Part shown: positions 42,772 through 52,949 of the stretch, in pieces | Layout: every line of letters begins with the position of its first letter | Position numbering within the stretch: position 1 is the stretch's first letter | Source of the DNA: Isochrysis galbana | Lineage: Eukaryota; Haptophyta; Isochrysidales; Isochrysidaceae | Length of the DNA stretch: 64,000 bases | Direction of reading: 5' to 3' | Assembly (NCBI GenBank): GCA_018136815.1 | Contig: CM030939.1 | Span: 1,657,930-1,721,929, forward strand | Notes under the pieces: generated by a model | Seen by the model: only the letters and a program-made list of their open reading frames with translations | Databases searched by the model: none | Told to the model about the DNA's origin: nothing | Program-made: the position numbers and the translations under genes

Positions 42772-43344
42772 CGGCCGTCCGCTCTCACCCCCGCCTCCCT
42801 CCCTCCCTCCCTCCCTTCTCTCTCTCTCTCTCTCTCGTCCCTTCCTCATGGGACTCCTCCCCACTCTCTCTCTCGTCCCTTCCTCAACGGACTCCTCCCT
42901 CCCCTTGAGGTTGTCACCCCACTCTCTTCTCTCTTCCCCCGATGGAAGAGGTCCGTCACCTCTCTCGTGCTCCACGACAACCCTCGCCACGAGAAGAGTC
43001 TCCCCCATCACCATGAAAGTCCGATTCTCTCCGTATGTCTTCATTCGCGTGCATCGGCACGGTGCTCCTCCTCGAGCCCCTTTTGAACTCCTGTTCGCCC
43101 CTTCACATAATCGGAGGTCGCGACCATCGTGTTCGATCGGAAGCGTGGGCCCTCTTGGGTTGCCGCGAGGGGGGGTCTCCCTGTCCCAAGTCTAGAGGGA
43201 AAAGGGAAAAGGGGTGGGGGGGGGAAGGGACAGTTACGGCCTGTTGGGGCGGGGCAGGGAGCGAATCGACCCGGACGGCGATTCCGCCCCCCCCCCCCCC
43301 CCCCCCCCCCCCTTCCCCTTCCTCCTCCCGAAATCTCCAAAACA
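42772..43344. other. 5' flank of the Pro-rich gene; poly-C run
   Basis: CT-rich to about 42960, then mixed sequence, with an uninterrupted run of about 26 C at 43287-43312. An in-frame minus ORF reaches an ATG at 43042-43044 and could hold an upstream exon, but a splice model is not clear. Confidence 0.5.
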
Positions 43345-43560
43345 GTCAAACCGTTGCCGGTGGGAAGAGGAGCGTTACGTCGCGCGACCTCTCTTCGGAT
43401 ACAGATCGCAGCGAAAAATACGTGCGACAACAGAAATCTTGCCGTTGAGCGTGACCCTGCTGGACGCTTCTAAAGAGCAACCCTGAGTAGCCATCAAGGG
43501 GGAGAATCACCAAGGGGGCCAAGGCTTGCTTGCAGCTTGCATCAAGGGGAATGAAAGATT
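43345..43560 (+). repeat. Dispersed repeat, copy 2
   Basis: Matches the reverse complement of 8960-9215 (see that entry). Not a recognisable gene. Confidence 0.6.
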
Positions 43561-43624
43561 CCCTCACCCAAGAAGTGAACCTACTGTCTAGAGTTTTCCA
43601 TCAGAAGGGGCTCATAGTCCCCAT

Positions 43625-44890
43625 GTGCCTTGTTGTACGCTTAATCAGAATTATCAGAACGTTCATCAAGCAGAAGACGAGGGCGGTGCCCCACCCCCAC
43701 CCTCCGACTCAGAGGGTGGATACGAGCCCTATACCGAGCGCGCCGGCTACAAGCCGATCGCCTCGGTCGTACCCCAGTCGCCCCTCTCCTCCCGGGATGG
43801 AAGCCTCCCAGATGCCCGCAGGGTGCCCGTCCACTCATTTGCCCCCTTCGCCAACGTTCCGCCGCCGATGTCCGCCGCCTCTCCAGGGCTGAGCGCGGTG
43901 GAACTGCGCTGCATGGAAATGATCCAATCCATGGCAGCGCAGTTCACCAAGCAGCTCGCCGCGGTCACCGAGGCGATCGAGAAGGGTGCCCCCTCTTCAC
44001 GGGCTGCATCCATCGCCTCCAAACCTGGGGGAGGAGGGCTCGCACAAACTGCAAACTGAAGCGCCACAACCACCCACGTCGTCGCCTCGACCTCCCCCGA
44101 AACCCCCGAAAGCCCCCGAGGGCCGTAAGAGCCATCGCCACCGGCGCCACCGCTCACCGAGCCCCTCGTCGTCTGCGTCCGATTCGTCGCATTCGTCGCG
44201 CCAGGAGTTCCTTCAGTGTTTGCAGGCGTCCAAACCGGCATGCACACCGTCAAAGTGCCACTTGCGCGTTTCTTGCATCAGGCTGTTCTTGATGACGTCG
44301 AACAACTCGTCTGTTCTTGCATCAGGCTGCTTGCCAGCCGCCACGACGCCTTCTGGCGGCGACCAGGCACGGAACGAGTCCGCACGCGAACCACCTTTGA
44401 TGATACGCACATTCTCAGCATCGAACGCAGTGTGCAGAGGACCTTTCGGGAAGTCGTCTTCTTCACCGACAGCCCCGGGGGCCTCGCATTCAAGGTGTCC
44501 TTGACGTGCGACGATCCGGTAAGCACCCATGAGTTGGAGGAGGTCGTCACCACCGCGGACTTTTGCATCCAGCACCCCCGGCAGCTCTTCTTGGGAGACT
44601 GGAAGTACGACTTTGCACGCGCGTGGTCTGCGCCAACCAAGAGCGCGGCCGAAAGCCTCCAGCGAGCGGGGAATCGGGAGCTCTACACAATTGACATCCA
44701 TCTTGTGAATCGCACCTCTTTGGCGAGTTATGACGACACTGCGATCGCTCAAGTCATGCTTGCACGCATGCTGAAGCTCATTCACACGCTTGCGGATGAA
44801 GTGATGGTGACTGGGGCGAAATGCGTCCTGGAGTCTCGTGGGGAATCGCTTGCCTTTTGCTTTGCAGCAAACGGCGTTGAAACCGTGTGA
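43625..44890 (+). pseudogene. Unrecognised coding-like region, two ORFs in the same frame
   Basis: ORF A (to TGA at 44057) reads ...SAVELRCMEMIQSMAAQFTKQLAAVTEAIEKG, an amphipathic helix after an acidic/Pro-rich start. After a second stop (about 44126), ORF B in the same frame runs to TGA at 44888 and includes DDVEQLVCSCIRLLA, FRRTREVVFF-like, LTCDDPVSTHELEEVVTTADFCI and MLARMLKLIHTLADE. Between them another frame offers an Arg/Ser-rich HRRHRSPSPSSSASDSSHSS stretch. Either an intron joins A and B or the locus is broken. A retroelement gag or an unknown host gene are both possible; I recognise neither. Confidence 0.35.
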
Positions 44891-45297
44891 AGTCCTTCTT
44901 CAGACGTCGCCATCCGCCCGCGGTGTGCTGGCTGGCTATGGGCGTGCAATGGCGGACGTCTGCAGTCTGACGCCCACGTGGTTGCATTCTTCAACAAGGG
45001 CAGCGGGCATGGTTGCATTCTTCAACAAGGGCGGGATGATCGTTCAAGGTGTGACAAAAAAAAGGAACCACGTGGTGGGTGTGACGAAAAGGGAGAAAAT
45101 GCAACTGACCTTCGATGCGGAGGCGATATTGAAACGGGAGGCACAAACGAAACACAAGACGTCTTCCGCTTGATGGGTCCCCGTGTTCCGAGTTAGGGGC
45201 GAAGTTAGGGGTCGGTAGAAATTATATACCTAAAAAGCCGGGAGGGGCGTGACAAAAAAAAGGAACCTCGAGTTGCACCCTCTCGAACAAGGCCGCG

Positions 45298-46155
45298 GTG
45301 TCCTGGGATGGCTTCCGGATGCAATTAATCCGGGCGCTAGAGGGCTCACTGACAGCTGGCGTAGATTGGCCCGACGCGCTCAACGGTCTTCTTCTCGCGG
45401 CGCGCGATCCGAAGCGGGGCCATCCACGCATCATGGCCTACGTGCTAGACGCCGTGCGCGACGCGGTCCTCTGCGCTAATCCCTGCTTGCATGCTGATGT
45501 GCTGATCGCTAAGTGCGACCAGTCATTTGTGGCTGGCGCTAAGGGATTCGCCAAAGAGACCGCCTCGGCAGAGGGCTTTCTCTTCCTTGTTTCCTTCCTT
45601 CTGTGTTTTCCCCGCCCAAGTGGAGAAAGATACGTTAGTGTGGAGGAATGTTGGGTGAAAGTCAAGTGTGCGTGTCTCGGATTGTTGTCGGACTCATCGG
45701 ATTGGTACCCTGTCGGCCTCTGTCGCCCTCGTCCCTCGTCCCAGTCGCTCCTCGCTCCCTCGTTTTCGCTCTCGCTCTCGCTCAGTCGTAACCAGCAATC
45801 TTACAACACCAACCAAATCCACTCACTCACCCACTCACCCTCGCTATCCGCTATGTCCGCTCCGTCCTCGCGCTCGCCCTCGCCACTGCCCGCCATCCAT
45901 CTTCCAACCATGGAAGATGGCCTGCCCGTCCCGCCCGCCAATGGCCAAAATGCCGTGCCTGCCGCCGCCTACCTTCCGTCCCGTTCGGTCCCTCCTGTTC
46001 CATCCATAACCTCCAATCCGTCAGGAGGGAGCCCTTCACCCTTCAGCTCGAGGCCATCAACGAGGTCCAAGGAACATCCCGACACTCGGTGGGTCAAGAG
46101 GGTGCTTCCGCCTCCTCGCAACGTAGCGCCGCTCCACGCACGTGTGTCTAACTAG
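45298..46155 (+). pseudogene. Unrecognised coding-like ORF, probably composite
   Basis: An open frame of 285 codons. The first part (DGFRMQLIRALEGSLTAGVDW, ALNGLLLAARDP, IMAYVLDAVRDAVLCANPC) is helical and looks coding. The second part, from about 45600, passes through CT-rich sequence and a Ser/Pro-rich stretch with an ATG at 45854. The motif 'gtgacaaaaaaaaggaacc' precedes it at 45248 and also occurs at 45052, about 196 bp earlier. Possibly the tail of the 43625-44890 locus; no family assigned. Confidence 0.3.
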
Positions 46156-46937
46156 ATGCCTTTCGGCGTTGTTCTAGTGAACGTCGGAGAGAGCTGAGTC
46201 TATTCTTCAGGCTTTGCTGCTTCGACAGATGCCCCGCCCCACCGCAACTTGTGTACAAGCCAAATATGTCATTGAAGGCGAAGCTCACGAAGCGTGATGT
46301 ATATGAATCATGCGATCCCAAAGCAACAACATGCACAACAAGACTAAGAAGCCCCCTAACGGTGGAGGGCGTCTCCTTCAACCACAAGAGAGGCAAGTAT
46401 GCGATGCTACCACTATACTACGGATCACTGATGCGGAGCTTGTGTTGGAGCCACCCAGGCAAGAGAAGAGAGCAGTCAGGGTTCATGTTCCCTGTATGCC
46501 GGATCACTGATGCGGAGCTTGTGTTGGAGCCACCCGGGCAAGAGAAGAGAGCAGTCGAGGTTCATGTTCCCTGTATGGCGGATCGCTCTCACGCACAATT
46601 GATGCATAGTTACAATGAATGCTGCTGCAGGGACCCCCTCACTCTTCGTGTTGTTGAGAGAAGGGAGAGCCGACGTCGAGGTAGTGCGTTCCCTGCCGCC
46701 ACCACTATCCGACGTGTAACGACGAAACGGCCACAGAAAGAGAGGCCGGTATGCAAGAGCACCTTGATGCTTTTCTTCCATCTCTGCGTCGCTAATAGCC
46801 TGTGGTGGTCAGCAAGAGAAGGAAAGAAATGAGTATATGACAACTCTTGGCCGAGACGAGGACCAACATTGTTATATGCGTACACCCAGAGCATGGGCAA
46901 TGAACCAGAGCCCTCCAACATGCTTTGAGCACGCCAC
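46156..46937. other. Intergenic / 3' part of GT47 gene; 79-bp tandem pair
   Basis: A 79-bp unit is duplicated at 46422-46500 and 46501-46579 ('ggatcactgatgcggagctt' start). The final exon(s) of the minus-strand exostosin gene may extend into 46700-46937. Confidence 0.5.
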
Positions 46938-49753
46938 CTGCAACCGAGTTGGGAGTGACCGGAGGCCAAATTTGTCAACATCCATAATGGAAAATGTGTC
47001 GTACGGAATGATATCATTCCACCTGCAGATGCGAGTTGCAGATTGCAATAATCCCTGAGCAACGCTTTGTCTCGTGAAGAAAGGAGGGGGGGGCTTGGCG
47101 AACCCCACATGTAAGGGCTTGCATATCGACAGGGACTGTTGGGAACCAGCGCTTGCTTTTGCCGCATCACTGCGGCATTCACGATCAAGTTGGACGCTTG
47201 GGTGCACCGAGGCTTCGAAGGGTTTTGACCTCACCAAGGTGCAACAGCGGACGATGGCAGGAGTGGTATGCAACCTGCGGCAATCGCCCACGCGAGACGC
47301 ACTCCCCAACCCTGCCCGAGGGCGGCCAAACAGACGCGGGACTGCGACCAATCTGTCACATAGGTAGCCGACCGATGCATGATCTTGTGGCCGGGAAGAT
47401 GCCGAAGGTGCCGCCATGCAAGCTGCCTAGCGCCCTCAGAATACGCAATCTACGAAGCATACCGAATTGGCAAGGGAGCACGCTTTATCGCAAGTATACG
47501 TCGAAGAACTAGAAGGGCGCAAACACTGAAAGCAATATTGTCGCCATTCGCCACAAACTCGCAAGCCGTAGCCGCACTGGGTCCTTCGCAAAGCAAGCGC
47601 ACCCTGCCCAGCTCATCATCGCTCGCTCGGTTGAAGCCCTCGCTATTGGAACCTGGAACGGATCCAACAAAGTAAAACTTTATGGGCCTTTCCATCATGG
47701 GGCGCATCCCAGCCGCTAAGAAGGCTGCGCTTGCGGCGGTCGGCACGGCGGGAGGTACAGCGATGTCTTTTGTAGCGTTTCCGCATCGACGGTGGGGTAA
47801 AAGGGATCGGAGCATGGCTGCAGATTCATTGAAACGAAAGTAGTGTGCGACCTGCAAGGCCATAGCAACATAGGTGGGCATGGTTGCGAGGTCTATGGGT
47901 AAGATAGGTGGTGTGGTGTGGTGGCGCAGAGGAGAGGCGTAGGTGAATGTAGATATGGTGCGATGAGAATATCCCGCAGCTCGACTGCCCAAGCAGCGAG
48001 CCTTCTGCATGCGTCCTCAGGTTGTACATATCTTCCGCATGGTGGCCCGCCATCCTCAGAAAAGCGACGGGTATTGCACACCAGGATGCCGCGTTGCACT
48101 CCATTTCGCATCGTCGATAGGTCACATCCACCGGCATCGCCAACATTCCACCATATATGATCGGTACCGTGACGGCGCAGCCACCATCGTGACGTTGACG
48201 GGTGGCTTTCGAGCATCGCGACCGCGTGCTTGTAGTATCTGTTGAAAGGGGTCGAGGAGTGTGTGATGAACCCCTACAGTTGAAAATCCTTTGAGATCAT
48301 GCAGGTGATCGGTACAGATCGCTCACGCTATGAGCAACCGAGCCCACGCGTACGGATGGGCAGCTCGTTAGGTGATCTGAATGTGGGAAAGAGCTAGCGC
48401 ACAAGGCACACAGCACGAGCCGACGTACAGCACTAAAAAGCTCACGCTCATGCAACATTGAGTAGTCCGCGGGATCATCCCTCGATACAATAGTGCGCGT
48501 CTTTGGTGGTGTTTGTATGTGTGCCGCAGACCTTTCGGCCTCACAATCTGGTTCCCTTGATTTCTCGGCACTTACCCCGGGAGGAATTCTACGTTCGTGC
48601 CGAAGGCGGGCAGCAGCAACAGATGGGCAGAAGATGGATCTGGAGTCAGCATGTTTCGAGTGTGAAGCAAACTTATCGCTTCCACATGCGCATCAACAAC
48701 GCCTGTGTCGTGTTCATGCCGGTCACCAAAGCCCTTGTGACGACCATTGTGGCCTCGCGCTCTCTTGCTTTGAGAAGCACCGACCGCCCTTGAGCCCGTC
48801 TCCAGCTCTGAGCCGGATGCAGCTAGAGCTAGGAGTTCGTCCAGAAAAATGTGCATGGTTGCAAAGATCTCGTCGTCATCCGCTCCGGAAGTCTGGCGTC
48901 GAGTCCAAAGCGGTGGTGTGTCATACACGTGAACACGCAACAAGCTGTCATTTTCCACCTCAGGTGCCCTTTGCGATCCGCTCGATGCCTTATCTCCAGG
49001 GCCGCCTGTTGTCTCGTGAGGCCAAGAATATGCGCACCCGGGACCAAAGAATCCAATATCACACTGGCAGAAGCCATCCACGCACTGTCCACGCCCTCCA
49101 CATCCGTTCCAGCACCATGCATAGTTTGTTGGTATCTCACAGGCATTGCCTTTGTACCACGGGTCACACCTGCAGATGGTGGTAGCATCACTTCTTCTTA
49201 GCGAACTATCAGTGGAGGGCTTGGAAGGGCGAACCAAGACACAGCCTCCTCGCCCAGAGCATCCAAGTGGGCAGCGAGAAAGTGGTACGAAATGCCCACC
49301 ACGCCTATCGCGGAGTGCTAACTCTCGGGTAGAGAGCTCGAGTTCTCTTGACTCGTCCCAAGATCCAACAGCGCCCCTGCGCCGTCCAGTACCTGCCTCC
49401 CAGATCGAGTCCTCCGGCACTTCTATCCTCGCGAAATAGCGTGTACCGAGCGCTTCCTCTGCCGGCACATCGGAGAGTGGCTCGACGCCGGCGGCAAGTG
49501 TGAAGCAGAAGCGCGGCAGATGTCCAATGAAAGCTCCTTCCCGCGCGCATTGCGCAAGGCAGTCGCAGTGCAGCGGCCGCTCGACCGTGCAAGGCGCAAA
49601 CGAAGGCTTACTTGCCGCCGCATCCTCCAACGAGGGAGTCCGACACGCAGGAAGCACGAACTGCTCACAGCGGAAGCCACCGAAGCCTATGGGGCAGGTG
49701 CAGCTCGACGACAGAGGGTTGAAGTTGCCTCCATGCAGGCATATGGTGGCCAT
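46938..49753 (-). CDS. EGF-repeat exostosin-family (GT47) glycosyltransferase, multi-exon
   Basis: Supported exons: 49753-48576, 48238-48028, 47851-47660, 47449-47235 and 47022-46938, with phases matching at each join. The intron-1 donor is GTAAGT; the donors after exons 2 and 3 (GTACAA, GTTCCA) are weak and tentative. Residues 1-32 and about 165-255 are EGF-like Cys modules (CPIGFGGFRCEQ; GCGGRGQCVDGFCQCDIGFFGPGC). The exostosin fold follows: RVHVYDTPP, HIFLDELL, SSAHLLLLPAF, RWWLRRHGTDHIWWNVGDAGGC, ATKDIAVPP, RPIKFYFVGS, SEGARQL, SRVCLAALGQGWGVRL, AAGCIPLL and NDIIPYDTFSI. GT47 enzymes build wall or matrix polysaccharides in the Golgi. A possible acceptor (CCCTAG) just before the first ATG suggests an upstream exon with a membrane anchor. 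The stop is not fixed. Confidence 0.8.
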
Positions 49754-50364
49754 CTCCGAAGACGCTAGGGAAGGGCAAATTGGAGAGCGTTGGTAGAGTG
49801 CTCAGTGTAGAGAGACGCACAGTGACGGGCGCAGAGCTGCGCCACCGAGGGAGACGAGTGGGAGAGCGCGGGAAGAGGACGGGACGGGGCTGGACGCAAC
49901 AGCGGGGGAGGGGGAGGGGGGGGGGATTTTAAGTGTAGGTCGCTGCCGGGGCGTGGAGCCGTTCCCCCTCCGCCCGCGGAGACTCTCTCTAGCGTCGGCG
50001 AGCTGCTGATGATGTCAGCGGGAGCGCAGAAAGGCGAGTGTTAAGGCCAGGTAGTAGATACTTTTACAGGTTTTTCTGCAAGTTTGGGTGGCTGCTCGAG
50101 CTCGTCAGAAATTTGGGCCCTCTCTACAAGTGGGCTGCAAGTTTGGGGGCGTGGCGCCCTCTCTCTATCAGTATAACCCCTTAACTATTAACTAAGACTA
50201 AAACCGCAAAAAACCCTCTCTACGCGGTATAATACCCGTATATGGTCATGTTCCCAGCCGACTTTTTCCAAAAAAAATGACGGTCATACATTTACATACA
50301 GCATAAACAGGACGTTTTTATCACACAAACTGGGCTCGTCATGAGATCCGCGACAAAAAAGCCC
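49754..50364. other. 5' flank of GT47 gene, no other gene
   Basis: G-run at about 49908-49926, then AT-richer DNA with T-rich and A-rich stretches to 50364. Confidence 0.55.
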
Positions 50365-50527
50365 GCGGCGGATAGGGCCTGACATGAGTTGCTCGCTAGG
50401 ACCCCCAAAGTTGCTCGCAAAAGCAAAAGTTGCTCAATATGGGTCAAAAGAGACGCTAAGTTGCTCGCCAAGTTGCTCGAAGTTGCTCAAAGACGCTCTC
50501 GCTCATTGCGCCCTTGGCTCCCCCTCG

Positions 50528-50700
50528 CTGAGGCGAGAAGCGCTCAATCACCATCACCCACCGCATGGAAAAGCGTTCAATCACCATCAGCCTACACGTG
50601 GAACGCGCTCAATCACCATCACCCCCACCGCATGGAAAAAGCGTTCAATCACCATCAGCCTACACGTGGAACGCGTTCAATCACCATCACCTCCATGGGG
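50528..50700 (+). repeat. Alternating 'caatcaccatca' tandem repeat
   Basis: Five phrases of 'gcg(c/t)tcaatcaccatca' alternate between two followers ('cccaccgcatggaaaa' and 'gcctacacgtggaac'), a compound unit of about 67 bp repeated twice plus a partial copy. A similar single phrase lies at 28240-28270. Confidence 0.8.
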
Positions 50701-51256
50701 ATAATTGAACGCTTTTGGTCTTGTCGCAATGCGCTAGCTAGCTAGCTAGCAGGTACGCCAGTGCGCGGCGGTTGTCGGCGTGGCCGTCGGTCGTCATTAT
50801 GTCATTGTCCAACTAAGCTTATACTTAGTTCGCCCATGGGGGGGCACGAGCCCCCCCCATGCCCCCCCCGTCTCCACTCCTCCCTTGCCGTGGGGGAGGA
50901 TCCACCCATCATCCTCTTGGCATGCTCTATGGCTCCCGGATGGGACGAAAGGTCTCAGGTCGTCAGGTTTTGGAGACCTTCGACTGACGAAAGGACCTTT
51001 GAAAGCCTTTCATCAGGTAAAAAAATACTCCAAGCTAGCGTTAAATGTCTATAAGAATAGTAAGTAGATATAACATATTAGTATTAGCTAACTAATCATC
51101 ATCATCCTCAGGTTCTTCTGTGACCATCTCGAACTCCCATGGCAACACATCGTTAGTTGCTCGATGTTGCTCAATGTTGCTTGTAGCCCCTGAAGTTGCT
51201 CGTGAGTTGCTCGCACGCTCAAACACCCCAAAGTTGCTCGGAAAGATGCCGGCAAC

Positions 51257-51275
51257 TCTTGTCAGGCCCTAGCGG
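51257..51275 (+). repeat. LINE target-site duplication, left
   Basis: TCTTGTCAGGCCCTAGCGG, identical to 57577-57595. The first T could belong to the tail's T-run. Confidence 0.92.
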
Positions 51276-51295
51276 AAAACTATTGTTATAGTTTT
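51276..51295 (+). other. 5'-terminal hairpin of the LINE
   Basis: AAAACTATTGTTATAGTTTT: an 8-bp perfect stem around a TGTT loop, starting at the first base after the target duplication. It is kept at 16876-16895 (identical), 19724-19743 (outer pair changed A-T to C-G on both sides) and 6072-6091 (antisense, two outer mismatches). Confidence 0.85.
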
Positions 51296-51299
51296 AGCG

Positions 51300-52949
51300 A
51301 TGGAGCGCGCGCCGACCGCTCCCACCTCCCAGCCCCCCGCCGTCACGACGCCCCAACGGGGCCGCCCCAAACCGCCGGAGCCCAAGCGCCCACAGGCCGC
51401 CGCGCCGCCTGACAACGACGTCGAGATGACGGCACCGCCCTCGCCTCCCAAGCTGCCACAGAACCAGGGAACAGGCAGAGTCCTGTTCCCTGGTGACAAC
51501 CAGACCCAGGGCAAAGCCCTGCCACCCAACCCCTCCGCTCCTCCACCAACTCAAGGACTCCCCATGGGAGGTGGCAGCTCTGCTGCCACCCCCATGGCGG
51601 CCACTCCTACCATCAGTGCACCCCTCGGGGGCGCGCACTTAACACAACAATCCATTTTGGGGGCCTTTGCGCCCTCAAACCAACAACCAACTCAAGCGAC
51701 CAGGACATACGCGCAAGCTGCGCATGGACACAAAGGGAAGGATACAGCCCAGCAAGCCCAGCAGCCACAAGCCCAACAACCACAGCAGCCGTCGCGCAAG
51801 CGGGCGGATCCCCAATCGGATCCAAAGCCGACTCTCCACAACACCACCCCATTTGCTTCTCCTCCACCTGATGAGGAAGAGGAGCCCGAAGACACGCCTT
51901 TTTACATCCAGCTAGCTCAGCTAGCTGATGACAAAAAGGACATCAAGAGCGAGGATGTCGCCACCTTCATGAAATTCCTCCTCTCTAGGCTGGAAGGCCT
52001 AGACGCAACTCCAGACGGCATGGACAAAGGCCGCAAAGGCCCTTGGATTTTCTATGTTGATGAAGACGCACACGATCAATTCAAGGCCGCATACGGAGAC
52101 AAAGTTAACACGGCACTCTCGGGAGTCCCGCATGAATTTGGAATCACCTATGGTGCGTTAATCGACTCGGCCCCTCGAAAGTCGAGCGCTATCCGGTCCT
52201 CCCTAAAAGAGGTGGCGACCTACATTGTTTTTCGCATCTTTGATCCGATCAAGGCTTTTAAGACCAAGACTAGGCACTTGGCTAACTCACTCGAGCGCGA
52301 GGGATTCCACGTGCTAAGGGGCAACCAACAGCGAGCCAAAACCTCACTCGAAGGTATCACGAAAGTTGAGTCCGGCAAGCGTCCCATCTGGCACTTTTAT
52401 GTTTACACGGACACGTCTGCCTTAGGGCACCGCTTCCCTCGCAACTTTCATGTGACTCTCGATGACGGAGAAAATTTCAACTTGGACTATGCGGTCCGAT
52501 CATCGGTGGAATGTGTGACTCCTGAAGGGGAGTTAGCCATCCATGGAGCCCCCGGAGGCTGCAAAGGATACGACAAGCCGTGGGCTATCTCATTTCTTCG
52601 TAAAAACCAAGTTAGCTTTCGCCAATGCACGTGCGAACAAGATAAGGCGAAAGCGGAACAACGAAAGCGCCAAAGGGACGCAAGTAACGCCATGGACTAC
52701 AGGGCCCTCATGGGCCTTGGTGCGGCGGCGCCATGCCGCCGATTCATGGCGGGCGAATGCAAAAACAACCGCATGAAAGGACGTCAAATAGTCCAATGCT
52801 CCTCCAGCCACGACATCCCCGGATGTTGGGTAAAGGACCCCACCACGGGCAAACAAACTTGTATGGTCAAATGCAATCTTAAACCTAATAAGGCTTATCC
52901 AGGGTACTGCGTGAACGGAGTTAGTTGCCTCTACCGTCATGGTGAATAG
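51300..52949 (+). CDS. LINE ORF1 protein with C-terminal CCCH-type zinc fingers
   Basis: 549 residues, ATG at 51300, TAG at 52947. The N-terminal 190 residues are Pro/Gln-rich and low in complexity, ending in an acidic PDEEEEPED segment. Residues 195-430 form a folded region (IYIQ-type strand, GMDKGRKGPWIFYVDEDAHD, DPIKAFKTKTRHLANSLERE), plausibly RNA binding. The C-terminus has Cys/His clusters: CRRFMAGEC...CSSSH and CVNGVSCLYRH, the latter with C-x5-C-x3-H spacing as in CCCH fingers. ORF1 proteins coat LINE RNA. I know no exact family for this one. The stop codon is reached inside the start of ORF2. Confidence 0.85.
   Translation: MERAPTAPTSQPPAVTTPQRGRPKPPEPKRPQAAAPPDNDVEMTAPPSPPKLPQNQGTGRVLFPGDNQTQGKALPPNPSAPPPTQGLPMGGGSSAATPMAATPTISAPLGGAHLTQQSILGAFAPSNQQPTQATRTYAQAAHGHKGKDTAQQAQQPQAQQPQQPSRKRADPQSDPKPTLHNTTPFASPPPDEEEEPEDTPFYIQLAQLADDKKDIKSEDVATFMKFLLSRLEGLDATPDGMDKGRKGPWIFYVDEDAHDQFKAAYGDKVNTALSGVPHEFGITYGALIDSAPRKSSAIRSSLKEVATYIVFRIFDPIKAFKTKTRHLANSLEREGFHVLRGNQQRAKTSLEGITKVESGKRPIWHFYVYTDTSALGHRFPRNFHVTLDDGENFNLDYAVRSSVECVTPEGELAIHGAPGGCKGYDKPWAISFLRKNQVSFRQCTCEQDKAKAEQRKRQRDASNAMDYRALMGLGAAAPCRRFMAGECKNNRMKGRQIVQCSSSHDIPGCWVKDPTTGKQTCMVKCNLKPNKAYPGYCVNGVSCLYRHGE

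Larger units (their letters stand above)
50365..51275. mobile_element. Foldback-like element with 'gttgctc/gagcaac' inverted ends
   Basis: The left end (about 50370-50490: 'ggatagggcctgac' followed by many 'gttgctc') is the inverse of the right end (about 51150-51272: 'gagttgctcg...gtcaggccctagcgg' read backwards). The inner part holds a tandem repeat (50528-50700). No transposase. The right end was the landing site of the LINE, so its terminus now lies partly at 57577-57600. A fragment also occurs at 19834-19962. Confidence 0.6.

Noticed and set aside
45700-45860. Possible retrotransposon leader before the ATG at 45854
   Set aside because: 'tggtaccctgtcgg' recalls a primer-binding site but lacks a matching tRNA 3' end and an LTR border.
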